From: Gottfriedia acidiceleris
GTDB lineage: Bacteria; Bacillota; Bacilli; Bacillales; Bacillaceae_G
Assembly: GCF_002128425.1 (NCBI RefSeq)
Contig: NZ_NESS01000001.1
Location: 310,001-374,000, forward strand
Length of the DNA stretch: 64,000 nt
Direction of reading: 5' to 3'
Below are positions 26,572 through 34,394 of the stretch, piece by piece. Every line of letters begins with the position of its first letter. Position 1 is the stretch's first letter. The position numbers and the translations under genes are program-made. The notes beneath the pieces were generated by a model. The model had not been told where the DNA came from. It did no database searches and saw only the letters and a program-made list of their open reading frames with translations.

Positions 26572-26961
26572 TTAGTTTGAGTTGATATCTTCTTTCGATT
26601 TCGGCACGATGATGATTGTTTCTCCTTTTTTAGAGAACATATATTGATCACGAGCGTAGTTGGCAATGAAATCCGGATCATTTAATAGTCTAATCTGTCT
26701 ATTTAAATCTTTTTCAGTTTTAGCCACTTTTTTTTGTTCGACCTGTAATGTTGAAAGTTCATGTTGCTTTGCCAAAGCTACCTTGTTTTGACTAAACATA
26801 TATATTCCAGACGCGACAATTAAAGACAAAAATAATATTGTCAAAATGATTCGATGGATTCGTATTGTTTTTCTTTTTTGAGTCTGCGGAAATTGATTAC
26901 GAGAAGGCTTGTTTAATTCTTCTCTTTGTGGATTATATAATTTTCGTGCTTCTGCCTTCAC
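26572..26961 (-). CDS. DivIC/FtsB-like septum formation initiator protein
   Basis: The protein is 129 residues, from a GTG behind AGGGAGG. A basic cytoplasmic N-terminus (about 1-36), one transmembrane helix (about 37-57), a coiled coil (about 60-95) and the C-terminal LLNDPDFIANYARDQYMFSKKGE segment fit the DivIC/FtsB family. This family acts with FtsL and DivIB/FtsQ at the division septum. It is not next to the S1-domain gene that normally follows divIC, so it may be a paralogue or a relocated gene. An SOS promoter aims antisense into it. Confidence 0.85.
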   Translation of the reverse strand: MKAEARKLYNPQREELNKPSRNQFPQTQKRKTIRIHRIILTILFLSLIVASGIYMFSQNKVALAKQHELSTLQVEQKKVAKTEKDLNRQIRLLNDPDFIANYARDQYMFSKKGETIIIVPKSKEDINSN

Positions 26962-27181
26962 GTTAAAAACCTCCCTTTAAAAATATTATTCTACTCTAGT
27001 TTAACAATTAATATCTTTTTAGAAAAGAAAAAAAAGGTAAAACAAGTAAAAATTTGACTATTTTACACAAAAACACGTCTTTTTTGTCGAGTTCTAGTCA
27101 TGTATTTACCGATAAAAAGATACTATTAATTATCTTATTTTCTTATTTTTTGAATATTTTAAATTTTTTTAATAAAAGTGG

Positions 27182-27210
27182 TTGACGAATATTTTCCCAT
27201 CATGTATATT
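27182..27210 (+). promoter_or_regulatory. candidate promoter of small RNA
   Basis: -35 TTGACG (27182-27187), a 17-base spacer and -10 TATATT (27205-27210), both one base off consensus or close. A terminator follows within 100 bases and no coding frame lies between. Confidence 0.55.
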
Positions 27211-27216
27211 AAATAT

Positions 27217-27309
27217 AAATTAACTGAATATTTAAACAGTTAAATTTTAGTAATCATGTTATACACATCCCCCCAATCCCTATCACCCAATTAGATAGGG
27301 ATCTTTTTA
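27217..27309 (+). ncRNA. candidate C-rich small RNA
   Basis: A transcript of about 93 bases is predicted from the promoter above to an intrinsic terminator. It contains a single-stranded-looking C tract (ACATCCCCCCAATCCC, 27265-27280) suited to pairing with ribosome sites. The terminator is a perfect 9-bp stem, ATCCCTATC (27276-27284) with GATAGGGAT (27294-27302), then five T. There is no open frame. The function is not known; similarity to RoxS/RsaE-type C-rich RNAs is only in character. Confidence 0.5.
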
Positions 27310-27387
27310 TGTTCAAAATCACAAGCCAACAAATTACCAATTTAGGGAAAGTTGGATTATAATACTTTTTAAAGGAGGTACGAGAAA

Positions 27388-27732
27388 ATGCAAAAATTAG
27401 AAATTGGTGCTGCCCAAGATGCACTTCAAAATTATATAAATCAAACAGTCTATTTACATTTAGAAACTACAAATGGTGCATATGCTAATCACTTTAATGA
27501 AAAAGTAATGACAGTAAATGCCTTTATCAGAAATACGAAAGTCGTCATTAGTCGTGCTACAATCACAGGCAAATACCCATACCGAGTAGGATTAAAGCTT
27601 GAAGAGGGCTGGGTTGTCGCAGAAGGATTAACTGATTTTGAAGTTGATGACCAAGGCCGCCTCCTACTAGCAGGTCATAATGAGGATGGAAAGCTTGCAA
27701 TTGCAATACATTTAAGCTATACGCCATTTTAA
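27388..27732 (+). CDS. yojF: YojF family protein (DUF1806)
   Basis: The protein is 114 residues, starting MQKLEIGAAQDALQNYI. In Bacillus this small protein gene precedes the bacillithiol deacetylase bshB2 (yojG), as here with a 16-base gap. Its role is unknown, but the linkage suggests it supports the deacetylase. AAAGGAGG precedes the ATG. Confidence 0.88.
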   Translation: MQKLEIGAAQDALQNYINQTVYLHLETTNGAYANHFNEKVMTVNAFIRNTKVVISRATITGKYPYRVGLKLEEGWVVAEGLTDFEVDDQGRLLLAGHNEDGKLAIAIHLSYTPF

Positions 27733-27748
27733 GAGAGGAGCACTAAAA

Positions 27749-28429
27749 ATGAGTCAAAAACAAGAAAAAGTATTACTTGTGTTCCCTCACCCTGATGATG
27801 AAGCTTTTGGGGCTGCTGGAACGATTTCTAAATTTACAAATAAAGGGATTCCAGTTACATATGCTTGTTTAACTTTAGGAGAAATGGGACGAAATATGGG
27901 GAATCCATTTTTCGCAACAAGAGAATCACTTCCTACAATACGTAAAAACGAATTAATCGACGCTTGTAGAGAAATGGGAATCCAAGATTTAAGAATGCTA
28001 GGATTCCATGATAAAACAATTGAATTCGAAGATCCTGAAGAAGTAATTAGTCCAATAAAGGAAATCATCGACGAGATTCAGCCAACATTATTAATTACTT
28101 TTTATCCAGAACATGGTGTCCACCCAGACCATGATGCAACTGCAAGGGCTGCAGTTGAAGCAGTTCGTCGAATGGATAAAGAAAATCGTCCAACAGTATG
28201 GTGTATTGCAATTACAAAAGAACGCTTTGAAGTTTTAGGGAAACCCGATATCGTGAATGATGTAATGGATGTTGCAACTCAAAAACTAAGAACATTGAAA
28301 GCACACCGCTCTCAAACAGAGTCGATGCTAAAAGACGTTGTAAAAATCGAAAAATTTGAGGATATACCAGATGATCGATTAAAATCATTTTTTGCAAAGG
28401 AATCGTTCTATACCTATCAATTTGAATAA
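27749..28429 (+). CDS. bshB2: bacillithiol biosynthesis deacetylase BshB2
   Basis: The protein is 226 residues of the LmbE-like deacetylase family. Zinc motifs are HPDDE (His14, Asp17) and HPDHD (His128). BshB enzymes remove acetyl from GlcNAc-malate during bacillithiol synthesis and may act on bacillithiol conjugates. Pairing with yojF supports BshB2 rather than BshB1. AGAGGAGC precedes the ATG. Confidence 0.92.
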   Translation: MSQKQEKVLLVFPHPDDEAFGAAGTISKFTNKGIPVTYACLTLGEMGRNMGNPFFATRESLPTIRKNELIDACREMGIQDLRMLGFHDKTIEFEDPEEVISPIKEIIDEIQPTLLITFYPEHGVHPDHDATARAAVEAVRRMDKENRPTVWCIAITKERFEVLGKPDIVNDVMDVATQKLRTLKAHRSQTESMLKDVVKIEKFEDIPDDRLKSFFAKESFYTYQFE

Positions 28430-28501
28430 CCAATATAAGAAGGTAAAAACCTTATATATGTAGAAAGAAAAAGAGATTAAACTATTCTGGAGGCAAATGA
28501 A

Positions 28502-28882
28502 ATGTTGAAAATGAAGTATTTAATTTTATATGTTTCAAATCTAGAAAAATCTCTTACTTTCTATACTGAATCTTTAGGCTTTCCTATTCGCGGAAATCAT
28601 GGCACGTATGTAGAATTAGATACTGGCAATACTGTGCTAGCCATGATTGAACGTGACAATGTTCAAGAGCTTACAGGATTAACATTTAAAAGTACTGAGG
28701 CATCTTCTCAAACCTTTGAAATCGGATTTGTTACTGATGATGTCCATGCTACAATAGAAGATTTACGAACAAAAGGTGCAGACATCATCAAAGAACCAAT
28801 TACAAAGCCATGGGGTCAAACAGTAGCATATGTAGCTGATCCAGATGGTCATTTTATTGAAATATGTAGTTCAATGGACTGA
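28502..28882 (+). CDS. VOC family protein (glyoxalase/dioxygenase fold)
   Basis: The protein is 126 residues. Paired beta-alpha-beta modules are present: YLILYVSNLEKSLTFYTESLGF at the start and TVAYVADPDGHFIEICSS at the end with the metal-binding Glu. This is the family of glyoxalases, fosfomycin-type transferases and ring-cleavage enzymes; the substrate is unknown. GGAGGC precedes the ATG. It ends just before a dispersed repeat. Confidence 0.88.
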   Translation: MLKMKYLILYVSNLEKSLTFYTESLGFPIRGNHGTYVELDTGNTVLAMIERDNVQELTGLTFKSTEASSQTFEIGFVTDDVHATIEDLRTKGADIIKEPITKPWGQTVAYVADPDGHFIEICSSMD

Positions 28883-28883
28883 G

Positions 28884-29020
28884 ACTGTTGACAAACGCTC
28901 GCTTTCTTCGTTGCTTCGCCTGTTGAGCAGTGCTCATTACCATCTAGGGTAACTTCGCGTCTCGAAAGACAAGCGCTTGCAATTAGTCTGATAATCATGT
29001 TTGGAACTTTGTCTACACAC
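28884..29020. repeat. dispersed intergenic repeat, imperfect inverted ends
   Basis: This GC-richer stretch interrupts the AT-rich intergenic space. Its ends are related in inverted order: GTTGACAAA at 28888-28896 and TTTGTCTAC near 29008-29016. Inner segments GCTCGCTTTC and GAAAGACAAGCG also face each other. No coding frame is convincing. It looks like a short mobile or palindromic repeat seen across Bacillaceae genomes, but copy number cannot be counted here. Confidence 0.5.
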
Positions 29021-29056
29021 AGAATCCATCTCTAAAAAAGAGATGGATTTTTTTGC
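29021..29056. terminator. bidirectional terminator
   Basis: AATCCATCTCT (29023-29033) pairs perfectly with AGAGATGGATT (29039-29049), followed by TTTTTT. It serves the ABC operon on the minus strand and possibly the VOC gene. Confidence 0.9.
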
Positions 29057-29059
29057 TGT

Positions 29060-30205
29060 TTACACAAAATTTCTAGTAGAACTATTACGACTAAACTTAT
29101 AAATAGCAATTAAGAAAAATGCAGCCGCAAAAACTAGAAGGATTAAAATGTTTAAATATAAGCTTCCTAAACTACTTCCTTGTTGTAACTTCGTCAATGT
29201 CTCTAACGTCCATCTTTGAGGAAGAAAATCTGCAATTCTTTGCATTGATGAAGGCATAATCTCAATTGGCCAGAAACAACCAGAGAGCATGACAGTTGGA
29301 ACAACGATTAAGTTCTGCAATGCTCCAGATGATTTTGAACTATTAGAGAACGCCACAATCATTAAAGAGATCCCTACTGAGACTAAAGCAAAAAGCATCA
29401 TAACAATTGCCGCTTCCCAAAACGGAATATGAATATCGATATGAAACACTTTAGTCATAAAGAGAAGCGTAATAAATACTTGAATAGTCATTACAATCAT
29501 ATTTACTACAACATTTGAGAAAATATATTTTCTAGCATTAATTGGTGCAGACAAAAGTCTGTAGTAAATTCGATTTTCTTTTTCCTTTAAAATAATTTCA
29601 GAAAGATTCCCTGCAGACATTAACATAATCATGATCAAAAAGCCTAAACTATATGTGGTCATATTTTCAGATTGAGATGAATCTGATAATGTTTTTGTTG
29701 CTACCTTGAAGCTTGCGTTTTGGTAGTTGGAATACATTTGATTAAATTTATTTTGGTCTGTTTTTGCGACTCTACTAATTGCTGAAACATTGTCGATATA
29801 ATTGTATAAATAAGATTTTACAAAGCTCGTAATTTGAGCACCTTTTATAGAAGATATTTGAATATGATCTGGATTACCAGAACGTACACTATCTGTAAAA
29901 CCATCATGGAACGAAATAACACAATCAAGTGATCCTGAAGCGATCTTATCATTGGCATCAGAATTGTCTATTATTTCTATACGAACGTTATCTAAGTGTT
30001 CTAAAAACTTAATCGTATCATTTGCAATATATTGATGATCTTCATTAACAATTCCAACGTGAACGATCGTTTTATTAGAACCACCATAGGCTAGAAAGGA
30101 AATAAAAATACCAATTAGAGGTACTAAAATATACATAATAATATTTTTCTTATTTTTAAAAGTAGCTCTTAAAGTATTCGAGATTAGCCAAAAAACTGAC
30201 TGCAT
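29060..30205 (-). CDS. ABC-2 family transporter permease (LnrN-like)
   Basis: The protein is 381 residues from the ATG at 30205, with GGGAGGGG upstream; the longer frame to 30244 would overlap the previous gene. One N-terminal helix, a large extracytoplasmic domain (about 45-170) and five more helices form the ABC-2 permease layout. It is the third gene of the ATPase-permease-permease set. By layout it resembles B. subtilis LnrN, part of the linearmycin exporter. Confidence 0.87.
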   Translation of the reverse strand: MQSVFWLISNTLRATFKNKKNIIMYILVPLIGIFISFLAYGGSNKTIVHVGIVNEDHQYIANDTIKFLEHLDNVRIEIIDNSDANDKIASGSLDCVISFHDGFTDSVRSGNPDHIQISSIKGAQITSFVKSYLYNYIDNVSAISRVAKTDQNKFNQMYSNYQNASFKVATKTLSDSSQSENMTTYSLGFLIMIMLMSAGNLSEIILKEKENRIYYRLLSAPINARKYIFSNVVVNMIVMTIQVFITLLFMTKVFHIDIHIPFWEAAIVMMLFALVSVGISLMIVAFSNSSKSSGALQNLIVVPTVMLSGCFWPIEIMPSSMQRIADFLPQRWTLETLTKLQQGSSLGSLYLNILILLVFAAAFFLIAIYKFSRNSSTRNFV

Positions 30206-30206
30206 C

Positions 30207-31331
30207 CTACAGCCCCTCCCTTCTTTGTAGAGAAATAGATGCAAGAAATAGGAATAGCAAAGAAAAACCTATATTAAAGACAAGCGCCGGGATAGCAGCT
30301 GACAAGTCGTTTGCATAAATAATTTTTGTAATTGCAGTATTAACCCATGTAAGTGGTGAAAGTTGAGTAATGGTTTTTAAAATCCCACTAGTATCGCCCA
30401 ATTTAAAGTAAGCTCCACCGAAGAATGAAGATAGCTGCACAACAATCATGATGATTGCTCTAGAAGATGCATTTGATTTCGTTATATAGCTTACAACCAA
30501 CCCTAAACTAATTGATAGAAGGACTTCCGTTAGTAAAACAAAAAAGACTAGTAATAGATGGCTACCCCAGTTGGCTTTAAAAAAGAATTTACTGAAATAG
30601 ACAACTACAATAATGCACAGAAAGTTAGCAACTAAACTTCCAAGTATTTTCCCAATGAAAATCTCAAATTTAGAAATAGGAGAAACGATTAATCGATCAG
30701 CAGTTTTTCTAACTCTTTCTCCTGTAATCAATTTACTTGCAGACATAGTTGCATAAAGAACAATCATAGTCGTCATTGCAATCGCGTAATAATCCATTGA
30801 ACCTGGCTGTTTATTTGATGCAATCGACGTATCCTTAATATAATCATCATGAGAATTACCTAAAAAGACTTCTTTAACTTGAGTTGGATCTATTTTAGCA
30901 ACTTCAACGCTAACATTATATTTATCTACAAATGAAGTTAACATTCCTTGAATAACACTACCCTCAACACTGTTTCCTTCATTAATATAAAGCTTAATTC
31001 CGTCATCTTGAATAGAAATATAGCCATCATAATGATTTCGTTTAACTTCTTTTTCACCATTTGTATTACTCGCAGCTTTTTTAAAATGAATTCCAGACTT
31101 TTTCGTACCTTTTATTAATTCGTTAAAGTATTGCGAAAACTCACCAGTTGTAGATTGATCTTTATATATAACATGCACATCCTTAATCGGGACAGATGTT
31201 GAAAAAGCATTTGAAAGTGAAGTACCTAAGACAAGCATTAAAATGATTGGAAATGCTAACATAAAAAATAGGTGCCTTACATCTCGAAAGTCACGCTTAA
31301 TTTCCATGAATGCAATATTAAAAATATTCAA
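30207..31331 (-). CDS. ABC-2 family transporter permease (LnrM-like)
   Basis: The protein is 374 residues from a TTG at 31331, with AAGGAGGC 9 bases upstream. It starts MNIFNIAFMEIKRDFRD, a typical ABC-2 amphipathic start, with an N-terminal helix, a large outside domain and five C-terminal helices. It leaves only one base before the next permease start. The pair probably forms a heterodimeric channel. Confidence 0.87.
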   Translation of the reverse strand: MNIFNIAFMEIKRDFRDVRHLFFMLAFPIILMLVLGTSLSNAFSTSVPIKDVHVIYKDQSTTGEFSQYFNELIKGTKKSGIHFKKAASNTNGEKEVKRNHYDGYISIQDDGIKLYINEGNSVEGSVIQGMLTSFVDKYNVSVEVAKIDPTQVKEVFLGNSHDDYIKDTSIASNKQPGSMDYYAIAMTTMIVLYATMSASKLITGERVRKTADRLIVSPISKFEIFIGKILGSLVANFLCIIVVVYFSKFFFKANWGSHLLLVFFVLLTEVLLSISLGLVVSYITKSNASSRAIIMIVVQLSSFFGGAYFKLGDTSGILKTITQLSPLTWVNTAITKIIYANDLSAAIPALVFNIGFSLLFLFLASISLQRREGL

Positions 31332-31367
31332 GCCAATTGCCTCCTTATTAAATAATTTTCCATAAAG

Positions 31368-32303
31368 TTAATCACGTAAATTTCTACCTGTTAATGTAAG
31401 GAAAACAGTTTCTAAGTTAGGCGCATTTTCCTGTAACGAACTAATTTCAATATCACTATTAATAAAGTGCTGAATGATTTTATTTAGATTATTCACACCA
31501 TTATCTGAAGTAATCGTAATAACATTATCTAAAATATGAACATTCTCAACGCCGTTAATTGCTTTTAGCGCCGTAACATCAATATTTTCAGTCGTTTTAA
31601 CTTCAATTCGAATATCCTTTGTATTTGTAATAATCGATTTAAGCTGTTCCTTCGTTCCTTCAGCGATGATTTTCCCATGATCAATAATCGAAATACGTGA
31701 GCATATTTCTTCAACTTCTTCCATGTAATGGCTCGTATAAATGATTGTACAACCCATTTTATTAAGCTTACGTACACTATTAAGAATATAATTTCGTGAA
31801 TGTGGATCAATCCCAACAGTTGGTTCATCCATAATAATAAGCTTGGGTCGGTGTGCAATAGCGCATGCAATATTTAGTCTTCTCTTCATTCCACCAGAGA
31901 AATTTTTTGGATATTCCTTAAATTTATCTTCTAACCCTACAAATTGTAATGCTTCTTCTACTCTTTCATTTAATTCCGAACCTCTTAAACCATAAAGTCC
32001 AGCGAAAAATCTAACATTTTCATAGGCAGTTAAATCTTCATAAATAGCTAAATCCTGAGGTACCATTCCAATATTCATTTTTGCGAACTTACTATGCTTC
32101 TTACTGTTTTTACCCAGAATTTCTACAGTACCTTGATTACTTCGAAGTAGCCCTGAAATAATATTAATTGTCGTACTTTTTCCTGCCCCATTTGCTCCAA
32201 GAAATCCAAAAATTTCTCCTTCTTCAATGGATAAAGACATATTATCTACTGCTATAAAATCGCCAAACTTTTTCGTTAAATTTTTTATCTCTAAAACTTT
32301 CAT
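31368..32303 (-). CDS. ABC transporter ATP-binding protein (LnrL-like)
   Basis: The protein is 311 residues from the ATG at 32303 with AGAGGTGAGAGG upstream. Walker A is GANGAGKST (36-44), the signature is FSGGMKRR, Walker B is LIIMDEPT and a switch histidine is in YTSHYMEE. The C-terminal domain (about 230-311) is the DUF4162-like tail of drug-export ATPases. It drives the two permeases encoded next. The order kinase/regulator-ATPase-permeases resembles the linearmycin resistance cluster. Confidence 0.92.
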   Translation of the reverse strand: MKVLEIKNLTKKFGDFIAVDNMSLSIEEGEIFGFLGANGAGKSTTINIISGLLRSNQGTVEILGKNSKKHSKFAKMNIGMVPQDLAIYEDLTAYENVRFFAGLYGLRGSELNERVEEALQFVGLEDKFKEYPKNFSGGMKRRLNIACAIAHRPKLIIMDEPTVGIDPHSRNYILNSVRKLNKMGCTIIYTSHYMEEVEEICSRISIIDHGKIIAEGTKEQLKSIITNTKDIRIEVKTTENIDVTALKAINGVENVHILDNVITITSDNGVNNLNKIIQHFINSDIEISSLQENAPNLETVFLTLTGRNLRD

Positions 32304-32345
32304 CCTCTCACCTCTTAAGCTTTTTAGTATGATGCTATTATAAGC

Positions 32346-32385
32346 AAAAGAGTGAACCAATATCAGTGTATTAGTTCACTCTTTT
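32346..32385. promoter_or_regulatory. 12-bp inverted repeat before the ABC operon
   Basis: AAAAGAGTGAAC (32346-32357) pairs perfectly with GTTCACTCTTTT (32374-32385) across 16 bases. A -10-like TATAAT on the minus strand (32337-32342) lies beside it. It could be the binding site of the upstream NarL-type regulator, an attenuator, or the terminator of the two-component genes. The weak T run favours an operator or attenuator. Confidence 0.5.
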
Positions 32386-32463
32386 CACATGAGAATATTC
32401 ATGTTTTTATTTAGGCAAAATCAAGATGGACTTAATAGAAATTCAGATCACATGATGAAATTA

Positions 32464-33564
32464 TTAGATTGGAAGCAAAGTTGTAACTGAAAAACCATCA
32501 TGACCATCAACTATTATTTTCCCGTTTATAGCTGCTGTTCTTTCTTCCATCCCAATGATACCTAAACCTTTTTTAATTTTCACTTTGCCTTTACCATTGT
32601 CTTTTACATTCGTTTTAATCATTTTATTCATGACATGTATTTCGATTGAAACCTCTGTAGCACCTGCATATTTCATCGTATTTGTTAAAGCCTCAACTAC
32701 ATTTTCTTGAATTACTTTCCATTGAATTGGCGTAATAAGATCGAGATTTCCTTTATAGACAAACAATGTTTTTAAATCATGCTTAGCAGAAAATTCATCT
32801 ATGAATAATTTCATATAATGAATTCCCATTTGTTCAGTTGGTGGCTTCATATTTTTTAAAGTGAGTCTTATGTTTTCAATACCATCCTTTGAAATATTAA
32901 TCGCATTTTGAAGCAACTCTAATGCTTTATCTTGATTAGTACTCATTAAATGTTTAGCTGCTTCCATTTGATATAGCGCACCAGTCATTGAATGCCCTAT
33001 TTTATCATGTATTTCTTGAGAAATACGATTTCGTTCCTCTAATTTAAAGGTATATTCCGATTGCTCAATAAACTCATTATGATTATTTATCTTTTTTGAA
33101 AGCTTTTGAATTGTACTCCTCATCTTGTCAATTTGATCTTCTTTAAACCGTAACCTAGTGTTATACAAATTAACAATTGAAAAGACGATAAAACTAAATA
33201 ATGCAATTAATCCATAAATAGGTTGTAAAGAATTAGGTAAGTAGAAAATTGGCAGTAGTGCAAAAAAACAATCAATCCATTTTTTCGAACTAAAAAAAGA
33301 AACGAGCTCTAAAATAGACATTGGCAGTAATAAGAGAAATAATGGCTGAATCTTTAAATTGGAATAGACAATTAAACAAATTGATAAGATTAGTAAAAGT
33401 TTTATCAACAATCTATTTTTTATTAAATAAAGACTAATATTTAAACAAAAATAAACAAGTAATGCAAAAAGTACCCAAGAGAAATTAGGAATTGCTTTTT
33501 GAATACAAATTAAAGCTATATACAAGATAACAGAGAGCTTATTTAAAATAATCCAACGCTCCAT
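32464..33564 (-). CDS. NarL/DesK-type sensor histidine kinase (LnrJ-like)
   Basis: The protein is 366 residues from the ATG at 33564 with GAAGGTG upstream; a GTG at 33573 is in frame. Five to six transmembrane helices (about 8-135) and no large outside domain suggest sensing within the membrane. A HisKA_3 dimerisation segment has RISQEIHDKIGHS (phospho-His186), followed by an ATPase domain (VVEALTNTMKYA, DNGKGKVKIKKGLGIIGM). It follows the response regulator by 16 bases and precedes the ABC exporter. Confidence 0.92.
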   Translation of the reverse strand: MERWIILNKLSVILYIALICIQKAIPNFSWVLFALLVYFCLNISLYLIKNRLLIKLLLILSICLIVYSNLKIQPLFLLLLPMSILELVSFFSSKKWIDCFFALLPIFYLPNSLQPIYGLIALFSFIVFSIVNLYNTRLRFKEDQIDKMRSTIQKLSKKINNHNEFIEQSEYTFKLEERNRISQEIHDKIGHSMTGALYQMEAAKHLMSTNQDKALELLQNAINISKDGIENIRLTLKNMKPPTEQMGIHYMKLFIDEFSAKHDLKTLFVYKGNLDLITPIQWKVIQENVVEALTNTMKYAGATEVSIEIHVMNKMIKTNVKDNGKGKVKIKKGLGIIGMEERTAAINGKIIVDGHDGFSVTTLLPI

Positions 33565-33580
33565 ATGTAACACCTTCGCG

Positions 33581-34222
33581 TTAATCTACTTTCCCAGTAA
33601 TATAGAAAATAGCAATTTGTGTTCGATGTTCTAGCCCTGTTTTTCCGAGAATTGAAGTAATATAATTAGCAACTGTTCCTTCAGAAATATAAATTTGCTT
33701 AGAAATTTCTTTATTAGAAAACCCTTTTGCAATTAAAGCCATTACATCTAACTCTCTTTGAGTAAACAAACTCGTATCGATTTTCGTATCTGCTGTATTC
33801 GCATTGCTTGTTAAATTCGTTCTAATTTTATCAAGTACTAAATCTTGCATAATTGTATTTCCATGATAAACACTTTTGATCGCTTCTCGAATTCGTTCTG
33901 GTTCATTATTTTTTAATAAATAGCCCTTTGCTCCATTTTTCACAGCATCAATAATGTACTCATCATCATCAAAAGTCGTTAAAATAAGTGGCTTCGTTTT
34001 AGTTTGCTCAGAAATATGCTTCGTAGCTTCTACACCATTCATATTTGGCATTCGAACATCTAAAAGTGCAACATCTACTTCATTATTTTGACAATATTTT
34101 AACGCTTCATTCCCATCATTTACGGTTTCTAATACTTCAAATTCTTCATAAGAGCTCAATATGATTTTAAGACCTTCTCTAATAAATGAATTATCATCAG
34201 CAATAATTAATTTTATTTTCAT
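33581..34222 (-). CDS. NarL/LuxR-type response regulator (LnrK-like)
   Basis: The protein is 213 residues. The receiver domain has the acidic pair Asp9-Asp10 and phospho-acceptor Asp55 (LLDVRMPN). The C-terminal LuxR helix-turn-helix has FTQRELDVMALIAKGFSNKEISKQ. It is the first gene of the two-component and exporter cluster and probably activates it. No strong ribosome site lies directly before the ATG. Confidence 0.93.
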   Translation of the reverse strand: MKIKLIIADDNSFIREGLKIILSSYEEFEVLETVNDGNEALKYCQNNEVDVALLDVRMPNMNGVEATKHISEQTKTKPLILTTFDDDEYIIDAVKNGAKGYLLKNNEPERIREAIKSVYHGNTIMQDLVLDKIRTNLTSNANTADTKIDTSLFTQRELDVMALIAKGFSNKEISKQIYISEGTVANYITSILGKTGLEHRTQIAIFYITGKVD

Positions 34223-34351
34223 TTGAATAGAGGGAGAAAATTTCTACCTCGTTTTCACATCCTTTATTCCACGAATTATATTTCCATTATATACCTCTTT
34301 TGGCTAAATACTATGAGAACATAATTAATCTTATTAATTTGGAAGTTTGAA

Positions 34352-34388
34352 GAAAAAAAAATCCCTAAGCATATGCAAAAGGGATTCA
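34352..34388 (-). terminator. terminator after MDR oxidoreductase gene
   Basis: AATCCCT pairs with AGGGATT around a palindromic GCATATGC loop region, followed by a long T run on the minus strand. Confidence 0.75.
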
Positions 34389-34394
34389 ATAACA

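Noticed and set aside
27388-28433. Minus-strand frames opposite yojF and bshB2
   Set aside because: Shadows of conserved genes on the plus strand.
32346-32385. Reading the inverted repeat before the ABC operon as a plain terminator
   Set aside because: The loop is 16 bases and the T run after it is only four bases long, so an operator or attenuator is at least as likely; left open and not called a terminator.
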